From NCBI RefSeq assembly GCF_028368935.1, contig NZ_JAQNDK010000004.1, positions 124,001 through 188,000 on the forward strand: a stretch of DNA of 64,000 nucleotides, in the 5' to 3' direction. This document shows positions 27,016 to 42,994 of the stretch, piece by piece. Within the stretch, counting starts at the first letter, position 1; every line of letters starts with the position of its first letter. A program made the translations under genes and the position numbers. Source of the DNA: Sorangium aterium (GTDB lineage Bacteria > Myxococcota_A > Polyangia > Polyangiales > Polyangiaceae). The notes under the pieces are model-generated. The model did no database searches. It worked only from the letters and a program-made list of their open reading frames with translations, and was not told the DNA's origin.

Positions 27016-29301
27016 ATGCTGCGCGAGACGGTCACGACGAGCCACGGGCACCGCCATCCATTTCATCTGCTCGCCGCGTTATCCATGGTGCTGGCCGCCG
27101 CGCGGCCCGCGCGCGCCGAGGGCGACACCCCCGCGGCGCCCTCGGCCCCGCCGGAGGCCGCCGCTGCAGAGCCCTCCGGTGAGGGCACGCCCGCGGGCGA
27201 CGCCGCGGCGCCGGTGGGCAGCGCGGGCGCGCCCGCGGGCGACGCCGCGGCGCCGGCGGGCAGCGCGGGCGCGCCCGCGGGCGACGCCGCGATCGAGGTC
27301 ACGATCCAGGCGGAGAGGCCGGGCAGCGAGGCCGCGTCGCGCGTCTCCGTCGGACACCGGGAGCTCGAGCTCAGGCCGAGGCTGCGGCCGGGCGACATCC
27401 TCGAGTCGGTGCCCGGGCTCTTCGCCGTGCAGCACGCGGGCGGCGGCAAGGCGAACCAGTACTTCCTCCGCGGGTTCGACGCGGACCACGGGACCGACGT
27501 CGCCTTCTTCGTCGACGGCGTGCCCGTCAACATGGTCAGCCACGGCCACGGGCACGGCTTCACCGATCTCTACTTCATGATCCCGGAGCTCGTGACAGGG
27601 CTCGACGGCTACAAGGGGCCTTATTACGCCGGCATCGGCGACTTCGGTACGGCGGGCGCCGTCAACCTGCGCTTCGCCGAGAAGCTCGAGGAGAGCTACG
27701 CGCAGGTCAGCCTGGGGCAGTACGGTATCCAGCGCGGCCTCGTCATCGCCTCGCCGGATCTCGGCGACGCGTGGCGCGCTGTGGCCGCGGCGGAGATCTA
27801 CCGGAACGACGGGCCGTTCCTGAGCCCGGAGCGGCTCAAGCGCTTCAATGTGTACCTGCGGGCCACGCACGATCTCGGCGACACCGGGAAGGTCCAGATG
27901 ACATGGATGTCGTATGGATCGACCTGGCACGGCTCCGGCCAGATCCCCGCGCGCGCCGTGTGCGGCGAGGGCGAGCAGGGCGGGCTGAACCCGCCGCCGT
28001 CGGCGTTCGGACAGCCGTGCATCGACCATTTCGGCGCCGTGGATCCGACGGAGGGCGGGGCGACCGAGCGGCACATGGCGTCCCTCGCCTACTCGACGGC
28101 GTGGCGGGACGCCGATCTGAGCGCGCTGGCCTACCTCGTCCGCTACCGCTTCACGCTGTACTCGAACTTCACGTTCTTCAGCGAGGACGCCGTCCACGGC
28201 GATCAGATCGAGCAGAACGACGACCGCACCGTCGGGGGCGCCGATCTCCGGTTCCGCAGGCAATACGAGATCGGCGGGGCGAGGTTCACGACCTCGCTCG
28301 GCGCGCAGATCCGCGCGGACGCGATCGACAAGTCCCTCCACCACGACGAGGCGCGCGAGCGGATCGAGGAGAAGAGCAGGACCCACGTCGACGAGAGCCA
28401 GATCGGCGTCTACGTCGAGCAGGACGCCCGGCTCCGGCGCTGGCTCCGCGTCGTGCTCGGGGCGCGCGGGCAGTGGATCGACGTCAACGTGGACGACCCG
28501 GGCGAGGACCTCGAGAGGACGGGGAACAGATCGAGCGGCACCCGGGGGCAGATGCAGCTGCTCCCGAAGCTCACGGCGATCGTGTCGCCCGTCGAGGGGC
28601 TCGATCTCTTCGCCCACTTCGGGCGGGGCTTCCACTCGAACGACGCGCAGGGCGCGGTGCTGGGCGAGAGGGCGGCGACGCTGATCACGCCCGCGACGGG
28701 CTACGAGGTCGGCGTGCGGGTCGCGCCCTTGCGCGGGCTGTCGCTGAGCGGGGCCGGGTTCCTCCTCGACGTGGACTCGGAGCTTGTGTGGAGCGGCGAC
28801 GCGGGCGCGACCGAGGCGTCGGGGCAGACGCGGCGCTACGGGATCGAGATCGGCGGGCGCTACCGGCTCGGGAGCTGGCTGTTCGCGGACGTGGACGCGA
28901 CCTTCACCCGCGCGCGCTTCCGCGAGAACGCCGGCAACGCGAGCGCGGTCGCCCTCGCGCCGACCCGGACGCTGACCGCGGGCGTCGGCGTGCGCCCGAC
29001 GTTCGGCGCGTTCACGCCGTTCGCGGCGCTGCGGGTCAAGGCGATCGGCGCGCGGCCCGCGACCGAGGACGAGTCGCTCACCGCCGAGGGGTTCACGGTC
29101 GTCGACGCCAACGCCGGGCTGCGGTGGAAGCACGTCGAGGTGGCCGTGGACATCCAGAACCTCTTCGACACGACGTGGCGCGAGGTCCAGTTCGCGAGCG
29201 AGTCGCGGCTGCCGTACGAGCCGGCCCCGGTCACCGGGATCCACTACTCGCCGGGGTGGCCGTTCACGGCGATCGGGCGGGCGACGCTTTACTGGGAGTA
29301 G
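27016..29301 (+). CDS. TonB-dependent receptor, predicted cobalamin transporter
   Basis: 761 residues from ATG 27016, with AAGGAGG six bases upstream. A signal peptide ends at ARPARA. Residues about 30-95 are a linker containing 14-residue repeats ([14 protein letters not shown]) encoded by 42-bp DNA repeats. The plug (about 105-220) has [20 protein letters not shown] and [20 protein letters not shown]. It also has a His-rich loop [15 protein letters not shown]. The 22-strand barrel follows. The protein carries a scarce ligand through the outer membrane using TonB energy. The upstream cobalamin riboswitch predicts B12 or a cobalt corrinoid as the ligand; that is inference, and the His-rich plug loop could also suit a metal complex. 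Confidence 0.9.
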   Translation: MLRETVTTSHGHRHPFHLLAALSMVLAAARPARAEGDTPAAPSAPPEAAAAEPSGEGTPAGDAAAPVGSAGAPAGDAAAPAGSAGAPAGDAAIEVTIQAERPGSEAASRVSVGHRELELRPRLRPGDILESVPGLFAVQHAGGGKANQYFLRGFDADHGTDVAFFVDGVPVNMVSHGHGHGFTDLYFMIPELVTGLDGYKGPYYAGIGDFGTAGAVNLRFAEKLEESYAQVSLGQYGIQRGLVIASPDLGDAWRAVAAAEIYRNDGPFLSPERLKRFNVYLRATHDLGDTGKVQMTWMSYGSTWHGSGQIPARAVCGEGEQGGLNPPPSAFGQPCIDHFGAVDPTEGGATERHMASLAYSTAWRDADLSALAYLVRYRFTLYSNFTFFSEDAVHGDQIEQNDDRTVGGADLRFRRQYEIGGARFTTSLGAQIRADAIDKSLHHDEARERIEEKSRTHVDESQIGVYVEQDARLRRWLRVVLGARGQWIDVNVDDPGEDLERTGNRSSGTRGQMQLLPKLTAIVSPVEGLDLFAHFGRGFHSNDAQGAVLGERAATLITPATGYEVGVRVAPLRGLSLSGAGFLLDVDSELVWSGDAGATEASGQTRRYGIEIGGRYRLGSWLFADVDATFTRARFRENAGNASAVALAPTRTLTAGVGVRPTFGAFTPFAALRVKAIGARPATEDESLTAEGFTVVDANAGLRWKHVEVAVDIQNLFDTTWREVQFASESRLPYEPAPVTGIHYSPGWPFTAIGRATLYWE

Positions 29302-29762
29302 GCGCAGCGCCGCCTGAAGCGGTGTCGACTCCGACGGTCCGCGCCGTCCCCGCCGCGCGTTCCACTCCACTCATGCCGGGTGGTCCGCGGGAATGCGCGA
29401 CAACCCTGCTCTCGACCCATCCACGGCGCCGTCATGGCCCCTCCACGCTGCGGCTGGCCGGGGAGCTGGGGCGCCTTAGCGCTCGTCAATCGCGGTCCTC
29501 GAGGTCGGGTGGCTCGCGCTGGACACGCTCGATGGCTCCACAATCGATGAGGCCGCCTTGGCACGCTCGAGCCGCTCCAGCGGGTCGCGGCGGCCCTGCG
29601 CGGCCGCCGGCGGACGCTCTCGACGCCGGCTCATGTGGTCATTGCTGTGCTCGTCACTCGCCGCTGCCGGCCGCCGCGATGACGGCTCGCGGACGCGGAG
29701 AGCAGGACAGGAAGGGAGAGCATGGCGTGGCGAACGTGTAACCATGCTGTAGGCTGTGCCGC
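29302..29762. other. 461-bp spacer without a gene
   Basis: I see no supported gene. Near its end an inverted repeat AGCATGG/CCATGCT (29719-29725 and 29742-29748, 16-base loop) ends 14 bases before the histidine kinase ATG. No Shine-Dalgarno site lies between it and the ATG, so the hairpin might affect translation, or the transcript might be nearly leaderless from TAGGCT (29750-29755) used as a -10. Confidence 0.3.
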
Positions 29763-31667
<1,905 letters not shown>

Positions 31668-31831
31668 GCGCCTCATCCCACCGCGCGCCCCCGAGGCAGG
31701 GGCGATTCCGCCGTGGCGTCGGCAGGCACCATCCGAGCGGTTCTTCGCCCGCTGTAAGCTGCGCCCGGCCGCCCCGTTGCGGAGAGGTGCGCCGCGGCCA
31801 TCTCGCCGAGGCCTCCTCAACGAGGGCTCCC

Positions 31832-32536
31832 ATGCCGTTCTCTGTCCACACGACCCACGCCGCGGCGCGCTGGCGCCTGTCCACGGCGTCCGCCCCGCTC
31901 TTCCTGGCGCTCTTTTCGCTCCTCCTCGTGGGCTGCGGCCCCCGCCTCGTCCCGTTCACGCACGAGCTCCGGGTGCAGCACGACCTGAGCGACAGCGACG
32001 TGAAGAACCTCCAATTCTACGTCTCGCACCAGATCGCGCTGCGCCGCGAGCTCACGGCCGAGAGCTCGCAGGTGACGAGCAGCCACAAGCTCCTGCTCGT
32101 CTCCGGGAAGGTCATCGAGGAGGTCGTCGTCGAGGAGCGCACGCCCGGCGTCGTGGTCGCCGCCCGCGGCGGCGCCCTGTCGGTGAGCTTCGAGCCCGGC
32201 GCGTCGCTCACGTTCTCCGCAGGCCCCGAGCCCTTCGCCTCCTCGCCGCTCGCGCCGCCCGCGCCGTCGTTCCCGGGCTTCGCGACCCCGCCCGACCCGT
32301 TTCCCGGCAACGCGGAGCCGCTCCTCGCCAGCCCGAGCGCGGCCGGCGACGGCGGCGGCCCCGGCGGCAACTACTGGCTCGCGGCCGGGTCAGGCCGCGA
32401 GATCCATTACCAGGGCAAGGTGTTCTCGGCGATCGAGGACAGCCTGCGGGCGCACCTCCTGATCGACGCCGACGCGCTCGACGAGGTCGTCGAGCGCCGC
32501 ACCGTCCTCCCGGGCGTCCGCCTCCCCGGCCGCTGA
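31832..32536 (+). CDS. Lipoprotein of unknown function upstream of a histidine kinase
   Basis: 234 residues from ATG 31832 (GAGGG upstream). The signal peptide ends in lipobox LLLVGC (Cys35). The mature part begins with a conserved-looking helix LRVQHDLSDSDVKNLQFYVS followed by beta-strands (KLLLVSGKVIEEVVVEE, TPGVVVAARGGALSVSFEPG). A Pro/Gly-rich linker is at about 140-190. No family is recognised. Only 21 bp separate it from the membrane histidine kinase gene, so the two are co-transcribed. A role as sensory partner of that kinase in the envelope is inference. Confidence 0.75.
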   Translation: MPFSVHTTHAAARWRLSTASAPLFLALFSLLLVGCGPRLVPFTHELRVQHDLSDSDVKNLQFYVSHQIALRRELTAESSQVTSSHKLLLVSGKVIEEVVVEERTPGVVVAARGGALSVSFEPGASLTFSAGPEPFASSPLAPPAPSFPGFATPPDPFPGNAEPLLASPSAAGDGGGPGGNYWLAAGSGREIHYQGKVFSAIEDSLRAHLLIDADALDEVVERRTVLPGVRLPGR

Positions 32537-32557
32537 CGCGCGGAGGCGCGCCCCGCC

Positions 32558-35107
32558 GTGAGCCCGGGCGCCGTTGCGAGGGCGCGCGCCCTGCGCTTCC
32601 ATGCCGCCCGCCTCGTGACCACGCCGCCGCCGCTCCCGACCGCCGTGCTCCGCGCCCCGCGCGTTCGCGCAGAGCTCGTCGCGACCGGCTGGGAGCTGTT
32701 CTCGGCGCTCCTGTTCCTCTCCGCCGTCGTTCCCGCCGCCCTCACGACGCCGTGGCCGGCGATCCTGCTGCTCGCCTCCCTGGCCGCCTCGGCCGCGCTC
32801 TCGGGCGCGCTGACCCGCCGCGGCGACCGCGGCTTCGCCGTCGCCGCGGCGATCCGCACCCTCTCGTGGCCGCTCGCGGTCTTGCCGCTCGCGTTCCGAG
32901 GCGCCCCGACAGGGCCCCCCTCCTGGCCAGGGCCGCTCGGGATCGGCCGCGCGACGCCGCCGACGTGGCTCGGCCTCCTGGTGACCGCGGTCGCCTTCGG
33001 CGTCATGGCGGGCGGCATGCGCCGCGCGATCTACCGCGCCCTGCTCCGCGAAGGCGCCGTCGAGGGCGGCGCCGGAGACGCCGCCTCGGCGCGCGCCCTC
33101 GCCGCGGCGCTCCGGCCGAGGCTCGCGGAGTCGGCGGCGACCGCGGGCATCGTCGGCGGGCACGTCATGCTGCTCTTCTGCGTCGCGTTCCTCCGCACCC
33201 AGAGCCAGGTCGTGTTCCAGGCGTGGTTCGAGGTCGTCCCGCTCCTCGCCCTCTCCGGCACCCTCGGCTTCACCCTGGCCGTGCGCCCCGCCACGCGCCC
33301 GACCGTGGCCGCCCTCGCGGCCGGCCCTTCCGGCGACCGCGCCCTGCTCGGCCGCGGCCTCGCCGGCGCCGAGCGGCTCCCCGACGTGCTCGCCTCCTTG
33401 AACTTCGCGCTGTGGCTCGGGTGCACCGCGATCGGCATGGCCTACGTGCGCGTCAGCGCCACCTCCAGCGTCGCCGACGCGCTCATGCAGCTCGGCTTCG
33501 GCGCCCTCTTCGCCTTCGGCGTCTCGTTCTACCAGCGCGCCTGGCACAAGGACTCCGTCGCCCGCGCGGTGGACCTCCTGCGCGCCTGGACGGGCGCGCC
33601 CGAGCACGGCGGCGCGCCCCCGATGCCCCTCCGGCGGCGCATGCTCCGCGACTTCGGGCTGCCCCTCCTGTTCACGGGGCTCCTCTCGCTCTTCTCCTCG
33701 ATCGGCCTCTACCGCGCGCTCGCCACCGGCTCGTCCTTCGACGAGGACTTCAACGCCATCGCGGCGCTCTTCGCCTCGCTGTCCCTCCTCGTCCTCGCCG
33801 CCCTCGGCGTCGTCGCGCGGGCGGCGCGCGAGCTCTCCCGGCCGATGGCGCGGCTCGCCCGCGCCGCCGACGAGGTCGCGCGAGGCGAGCTCGACGCCGC
33901 CGTGCCGCGGCTGTCGGGGCCGAAGGAGGTCGTGGGCCTCGGCGAGAGCGTCGAGCGCATGCGGCAGGCGCTGTCCCGGACGATCGCCGAGCTCGAAGCC
34001 GAGCGCGCCGGCCTCGAGGAGAACGTCGCCGCGCGGACCGCCGAGCTCACGCGCGCCCTGTCCGAGCTGAAGCGGGCGCAGGCCGCGCTCATCCAGGGCG
34101 AGCGGCTCGCCTCCATCGGAGAGCTCGTGGCCGGCGTGGCGCACGAGATCTACAACCCGCTGAACGCCATCGCCGGCGCCGCCCAGCCGATCGAGGAGCG
34201 CGCCGCGGAGCTCCGCGCCGTCCTCGACGCGTACCGCGAGGCGGAGCGCGATCTCCCGGACGACCGTCGCCGCGCGCTCGAGGCGCTCCGCGAGCGCCTC
34301 CAGACCGAGGCGGCGCTCGACGATCTCGTCGGCATCTCGACCCTCGTCCACCGCGCTGTCGATCGCAGCGTCCGCATCGTCACGAACCTGAAGAGCTTCT
34401 CGCGCGTCTCGGGGGAGCCGCTGCCGGTCGACCTGCACGCGGGGCTCGAGGAGACGCTGCTCCTGCTCGGCCCGCGGCTCCGGCAGGCCCGCATCGAGGT
34501 GATCAGGCGCTACGGCGAGCTGCCGCCCGTCACCTGCCGGGGCGGCGAGATCAACCAGGTGTTCATGAACCTCCTCGTCAACGCCATCCAGGCGCTCGAG
34601 GCGCCGCCGGCGCCCGCCGCGCCGGCAGAGGAGGGGACCTCCGGCGGCGGCGCGGCGCCGCGTACGCCCGGCGCGCCGGCGATCTGCGTCGAGACCTGGA
34701 TCGACGAGGACATGGCGGCCGTCGCGATCTCGGACAGCGGGCCGGGCGTCCCGCCGGATCTCGCGCAGCGCATCTTCGATCCGTTCTTCACCACGAAGCC
34801 GCGAGGGCAGGGGACCGGCCTCGGGCTGTCGATCTCGACCGACATCGTCCGGAGGCACGGCGGCACGCTCGCCCTCGCGCCGGCGGAGGACGGGCGCGGC
34901 GCAGGCCCGCGCCCGTCCTCCGCCGGCGCGAAAGCCTCGTTCCACGGCGCGCGCTTCGTCTGTCGCTTACCCCTCGATCCTCGCCCAGCGAGCGCCCGTC
35001 CGCAAGGCGATGCCCCCCCGCCCGCACGGCCGCCCGCGGAGGCGTGCCCGCCCGCACGGCCGCCCGCAGAGGCGTGCCCGCCCGTACGACCTGTCGCGCA
35101 GGCTTGA
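32558..35107 (+). CDS. Membrane sensor histidine kinase
   Basis: 849 residues from GTG 32558. The first about 440 residues hold around eight hydrophobic segments (for example ELFSALLFLSAVVPAAL, HVMLLFCVAFL, FGALFAFGVSFY, LLFTGLLSLFSSIG). A HAMP-like linker (ELSRPMARLARAADEVARGE) and a coiled coil follow. HisKA has His529 in GVAHEIYNPLNAI. The ATPase domain has NQVFMNLLVNAIQAL, SDSGPGVP and GQGTGLGLSISTDIVRRHGG. The C-terminus has PARPPAEACP repeats encoded by a 30-bp tandem DNA repeat (35017-35104, nearly three copies). No receiver domain and no adjacent response regulator, so it is an orphan kinase paired with the upstream lipoprotein. Confidence 0.9.
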   Translation: MSPGAVARARALRFHAARLVTTPPPLPTAVLRAPRVRAELVATGWELFSALLFLSAVVPAALTTPWPAILLLASLAASAALSGALTRRGDRGFAVAAAIRTLSWPLAVLPLAFRGAPTGPPSWPGPLGIGRATPPTWLGLLVTAVAFGVMAGGMRRAIYRALLREGAVEGGAGDAASARALAAALRPRLAESAATAGIVGGHVMLLFCVAFLRTQSQVVFQAWFEVVPLLALSGTLGFTLAVRPATRPTVAALAAGPSGDRALLGRGLAGAERLPDVLASLNFALWLGCTAIGMAYVRVSATSSVADALMQLGFGALFAFGVSFYQRAWHKDSVARAVDLLRAWTGAPEHGGAPPMPLRRRMLRDFGLPLLFTGLLSLFSSIGLYRALATGSSFDEDFNAIAALFASLSLLVLAALGVVARAARELSRPMARLARAADEVARGELDAAVPRLSGPKEVVGLGESVERMRQALSRTIAELEAERAGLEENVAARTAELTRALSELKRAQAALIQGERLASIGELVAGVAHEIYNPLNAIAGAAQPIEERAAELRAVLDAYREAERDLPDDRRRALEALRERLQTEAALDDLVGISTLVHRAVDRSVRIVTNLKSFSRVSGEPLPVDLHAGLEETLLLLGPRLRQARIEVIRRYGELPPVTCRGGEINQVFMNLLVNAIQALEAPPAPAAPAEEGTSGGGAAPRTPGAPAICVETWIDEDMAAVAISDSGPGVPPDLAQRIFDPFFTTKPRGQGTGLGLSISTDIVRRHGGTLALAPAEDGRGAGPRPSSAGAKASFHGARFVCRLPLDPRPASARPQGDAPPPARPPAEACPPARPPAEACPPVRPVAQA

Positions 35108-35311
35108 CGTGCGCGCCATCGGCGCCGGTCTCCCACCCCACCTCCAAACGGAGCGCGAAGAGATTCATCGCCACCCTACCGCGGGCCCGTAGACCAGCTG
35201 TTTCAAACCGGATACGTTCAGCGAGCGATCCGACTCACCGCACAGCGCAATAAGGCCCTGAGAGACGCGAACGGCTCATCTGGGGAAGCGCTGAGGAGAA
35301 ACGAAGGCACC

Positions 35312-37036
<1,725 letters not shown>

Positions 37037-37063
<27 letters not shown>

Positions 37064-37119
37064 ACACGGCCGAGCACAGCTGAACACGATCGAGCGCGGC
37101 TGAAAGCGTCCGAGCGCGA
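37037..37119. repeat. Four degenerate 20-bp tandem repeats across a kinase stop codon
   Basis: Units begin CTGAACA or CTGAAAG and end CGAGCGC or CGAGCAC at 37037 (23 bp), 37060, 37080 and 37100. The first lies in the last codons of the Ser/Thr kinase gene and the TGA stop is part of the second unit. A preceding 21-bp duplication gives the GSDQRL/GSDRRL peptide. This looks like a local slippage product at a gene end. Confidence 0.75.
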
Positions 37120-37514
37120 CAGCGCGTGACGGCGTTCGGTCGTGCGCGCTTCTTTCTTCCACCATCGTACGTAATCTCCCTAAGTCATCTCCTGACGTCG
37201 CGCTGCTGACAGGCCTTCTCGTCGTGGGCGCGCATCGCGCCCTCTCGACGGCGTCTCCGGTGCATGGTAGCTAGCGCGCGCCTCGGGGGTCCGGTCACGG
37301 TGGAGGCATGCCTGGCAGCACTGGGCACTCCGTCACCCTCCGGTCGTCGAGGGACGAGGCTGTGCTGAAGCGTCGGCGTTAGAGCAAGAGCCCCTCCGGC
37401 ACGCGCCGGTCCCCTTCCCCTTTACGCAGGCGGCCAACCCCTCGGAACCACGAAGCAGCGGGCGGCGATGGCGCCGTCCTCTGCCTCTGATTTTGCGATG
37501 GAGGCACACCGTCC
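37120..37514. other. Spacer upstream of the pyrophosphatase gene
   Basis: About 395 bp with no supported gene. It should contain the pyrophosphatase promoter, but I could not place a convincing -35/-10 pair. GGAGG near 37510 serves as its ribosome site, ten bases before ATG 37515. Confidence 0.3.
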
Positions 37515-39965
<2,451 letters not shown>

Positions 39966-40082
39966 GCCGGGCGTCTCCTCTCGCGCTCGGCGCTCCCTGC
40001 GCCCCGGCGCTCCCCTCACACACGCTGACCTCCCCCGCCGCCCGACGCCGCTCCGCGGTCGACGGCGCGCGGGGGGAGGGCC

Positions 40083-40109
40083 TTGCGCCCAGCGCGCCCG
40101 CACTATAGT
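40083..40109 (+). promoter_or_regulatory. Candidate promoter of a possibly leaderless small gene
   Basis: TTGCGC (40083-40088) and TATAGT (40104-40109) are 15 bp apart. Transcription would begin about seven bases past TATAGT, that is at or just before ATG 40118, and no Shine-Dalgarno site is present. The short spacer weakens the call. Confidence 0.4.
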
Positions 40110-40117
40110 GACCCTTC

Positions 40118-40321
40118 ATGCGAGCGCTCTGCCCCACCTGCGGCTTCCATCACGAGGTAGTCCGGGTCCTCGAAGACGGACACGGCGAGCAGCGCAAGGA
40201 CGTCTATCAGGTAGAGCCGCTCCTCGGCTGTGAGCGCACCTGGATCTCGGACAAGGAGCTGCTCGAAGCGCGCGCGCGCTTCGGTCAAGACGTCGTCGTG
40301 CCCGATGAGGACGACGAGTAG
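40118..40321 (+). CDS. Small protein with a Cys pair (possible zinc ribbon)
   Basis: 67 residues: [20 protein letters not shown] and onward, with CPTC at 5-8 and a third Cys in LLGCERTW, plus His11 and His12 as further possible ligands. The C-terminus is acidic. Codon third positions are about 80% G/C, as expected for coding DNA here, and the opposite-strand frame over the same bases is judged a shadow. No Shine-Dalgarno site precedes the ATG, but a TATAGT box eight bases upstream suggests a leaderless transcript. The following 241 bp to the PhoX gene hold nothing I can name. Function unknown. Confidence 0.6.
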   Translation: MRALCPTCGFHHEVVRVLEDGHGEQRKDVYQVEPLLGCERTWISDKELLEARARFGQDVVVPDEDDE

Positions 40322-40562
40322 CGCGGCGACGACGAACGCGCGGTGACGACAACCGCGCGGCGATGGCGAGCAGCGCGGCGCCGCCGGTCCTCTGAGGGCA
40401 TCTTCGCCGTGGCGTCCGCGCGTGGTCGCCGGTCGTGCGGTGCTCATGACACGCCTGCTCGAGGGTCGGGCGGTCTCTGACAACAACTCGTCGCGTGAGG
40501 GGCATTGGGGCGCCACCGTCGCCAGGCATCGTCTGCGGCCATTACCCGGCGGAGACGAGGAA

Positions 40563-42986
40563 ATGATGACGAGGCGGACCCTGAGGACGGCGTTGCTTCT
40601 GGTGCTCGCAGGCGGCCTTGCCGCGATCGGGAGCGGTTGCGGCGAGGATGGCGCGAAGGGCGCGCCCGGTGAACAGGGCGCACCGGGCAAGGACGGCGCG
40701 AACGGTGAGCAGGGGAAGCCCGGTGAGCAGGGTGAGCAGGGTGAACCCGGGGCGCCCGGTGAGCCTGGAGCGCCCGGTGAACCTGGGGCGCCCGGTGAGC
40801 CTGGGGCGCCAGGTGAGCCCGGGGCGCCCGGTGAGCCTGGGGCGCCTGGTGAGCCCGGAGCACCCGGCGAGCCCGGTGCGCCCGGCGAGGATGCGCCGGT
40901 GTGGAGCAGCGCCGGGAACCTCGCGGACTACGTGAGGGAGCGCGTCGCGCTGTTCGCCACCGGCACCTTGCCCGAGGGCGAGCAGTTCCCGCTCCGCGCG
41001 GCCGCGACCGACACCATCCGTGCGCTCGCCGGCGTGCGCTCCGACATCGTGGTGACCTGGCTCGATCCGCTGACCTTCAGCACCGCGCCGGACGCGCCCC
41101 GCTTCGGCGCCAACAACGATTACACCGCGTTCTTCGGCGAAGGGTGGGCCGCCACCGCGGGGGACGCGCCGCAGTGGAACGGCTCCGCCATGGCCGGGTG
41201 GCTCTGGGTCAACCACGAGTACGTCTCCGGGCGAAGCCCGACGGTCAGCTCCGCGCCGACGGGGCAGCACCTCACGCTGGCCCGGCACCTGCGCAAGCTC
41301 GGCGTCCTCACGAACGACGTCGAGTCGAACGTCTGGTCGCAGGCGGACGTCGACACCTATATCCGCTGGGAAAAGAAGGAGGTCGGCGGCTCCTGGCTCC
41401 GGACCGTGCAGGACCCGGCGACGGGCGCGTGGTCGGTCGACCGGAGCGCGACCGCCGTGCGCTACGACGCGACGAGCAAGACGCTGAGCCGCCTCGCGGG
41501 GCACGAGCTCTCGAGCCCGGGTCACGACGACGCGACCGGCGCGGCGCTCGCGGGCGGGCTCGTGGCCGGCATCATGGGCGACTGCGCCGGCGGGCAGACG
41601 CCGTGGGGCACGGTGATCACCGCCGAGGAGAACGTGCAGGACTATTACGGTGATCTCGAGGCGAGCTGGTCCGGAGATCAGCGGTTCCTCACCGGCCGGG
41701 GCTTCGACCCGGGCGCGCCCGTGAGCCCGGTCTTCGAGGCGAGCACCAGCGCGGAGTTCGGGCGCATCTCCGATCCGAACGGCCGGCAGCCGCGCGACCA
41801 CTACGGCTACCTCACCGAGATCGACCCGGGGCAGCCCGCGGGCGAGTACGACGGCAAGACGCAGCCGGGCACGGGCCACAAGAAGTTCGGCTTCATGGGC
41901 CGCGCCCGCTGGGAGGCCGCGACGTTCGCTGTCGACGACGCGTGGAAGCTCGTGCCGGGCCGGCCGATCGTTGTCTACGGGACCGACGATCGCCGCGGCG
42001 GCCGCATCTACAAGTACGTGACCAGCGGCAACTACACGGCCGGGATGACGCGGGCGGCGATCCGCGCGCTGCTCGACGAGGGCAAGCTCTACGCGGCGCA
42101 CATGGCAGGGCTCGACAACACGACCGGCAACACCCTTGTCGCGACCCACGCGGCCCCGACCGAGGCGGCCCCGGGCACGGGGCAGTGGATCGAGCTCTCC
42201 GTCGACAGCGCCGCCCTCGCGCCGAACGCGGCCGCGCTCGGCGCGCCGGCCAAGACCGTCGGCGACGCGCTGCGCGACGTGAGCTGGAACCGGATCGGCG
42301 GCTTCCAGACCGATTATGACGTCTGGCGCGCGCTGTTCACGGCGAGCAACAAGGTCGGGATCATGGAGCTGAACCGGCCCGAGGACATCGAGTGGAACCC
42401 GCGCGACCCGAGCGGCAAGCCGCGCATCTACGTGGCGTTCACCAACCACACAGGGCAGACGTCGCTCGATCAGGGCGGCGCTGTCTACGATCCGGCGACC
42501 CACGCGACCCAGTCCCCGAAGCGCGCGGACGCGGTGGGCTCGATCTTCTCCCTGGAGGAGTCCGACCCCGAGAACCCGGGCGCGTCGACCGAGTTCCTGT
42601 ACTTCGAGGTGTGGCACGGCTCGAAGGGGCAGGGCGACTTCGACGCCTCCTGCCCTGACAACCTGCTCCTCGACCGCGATGGCGGCGTGTGGTTCGGCAC
42701 CGACGGCAACTTCGGCGTGGCCTCCCACGCGGACGCCTTCTACTACCTCGATCTCGACCCCGCCCACCGCGCGGGCCAGCCGGGCGTGACCCAGCCGAGC
42801 TTCGGCAAGGCGTTCCGCGTCGTGGCGCTGCCGAGCGACGCGGAGGCGACCGGCCCGTCCTTCACGCCCGACATGGGCACGATCTTCATGTCGGTGCAGC
42901 ACCCCGGCGAGAACGCCTACAGCACGTGGCCGAAGGGCGACGCCTCCCTGTCGAGCGTGATCGCGGTCACCTTCCTGCCCGAGTGA
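40563..42986 (+). CDS. PhoX-family (DUF839) lipoprotein with collagen-like stalk
   Basis: 807 residues from ATG 40563; the frame extends upstream without support. The signal peptide ends at Cys26 in AIGSGC. Residues 30-109 are Gly-X-Y collagen-like repeats, including eight perfect GEPGAP units. The large C-terminal domain has PhoX/DUF839 motifs: VNHEY (217-220), TAEEN (355-357), [27 protein letters not shown] and [11 protein letters not shown]. PhoX is a calcium/iron alkaline phosphatase releasing phosphate from organic esters. The protein is predicted to sit on the cell surface at the end of the stalk. The diheme protein gene follows within a few bases. Confidence 0.85.
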   Translation: MMTRRTLRTALLLVLAGGLAAIGSGCGEDGAKGAPGEQGAPGKDGANGEQGKPGEQGEQGEPGAPGEPGAPGEPGAPGEPGAPGEPGAPGEPGAPGEPGAPGEPGAPGEDAPVWSSAGNLADYVRERVALFATGTLPEGEQFPLRAAATDTIRALAGVRSDIVVTWLDPLTFSTAPDAPRFGANNDYTAFFGEGWAATAGDAPQWNGSAMAGWLWVNHEYVSGRSPTVSSAPTGQHLTLARHLRKLGVLTNDVESNVWSQADVDTYIRWEKKEVGGSWLRTVQDPATGAWSVDRSATAVRYDATSKTLSRLAGHELSSPGHDDATGAALAGGLVAGIMGDCAGGQTPWGTVITAEENVQDYYGDLEASWSGDQRFLTGRGFDPGAPVSPVFEASTSAEFGRISDPNGRQPRDHYGYLTEIDPGQPAGEYDGKTQPGTGHKKFGFMGRARWEAATFAVDDAWKLVPGRPIVVYGTDDRRGGRIYKYVTSGNYTAGMTRAAIRALLDEGKLYAAHMAGLDNTTGNTLVATHAAPTEAAPGTGQWIELSVDSAALAPNAAALGAPAKTVGDALRDVSWNRIGGFQTDYDVWRALFTASNKVGIMELNRPEDIEWNPRDPSGKPRIYVAFTNHTGQTSLDQGGAVYDPATHATQSPKRADAVGSIFSLEESDPENPGASTEFLYFEVWHGSKGQGDFDASCPDNLLLDRDGGVWFGTDGNFGVASHADAFYYLDLDPAHRAGQPGVTQPSFGKAFRVVALPSDAEATGPSFTPDMGTIFMSVQHPGENAYSTWPKGDASLSSVIAVTFLPE
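40740..40883 (+). repeat. Eight 18-bp repeats encoding GEPGAP
   Basis: Eight in-frame copies of GGTGAGCCTGGGGCGCCC and close variants, nearly all differing at third positions only (GAA/GAG, CCT/CCC), so the peptide GEPGAP is unchanged. That pattern points to selection on the collagen-like protein sequence. Copy number is expected to vary between strains, changing stalk length. Confidence 0.93.
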
Positions 42987-42994
42987 TCTCCGCC

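Noticed and set aside
40103-40690. 195-residue minus-strand frame
   Set aside because: It is antisense to the 67-residue Cys-pair protein, whose strand has coding-type third positions and a promoter. The rest reads Arg/Pro-rich noise.
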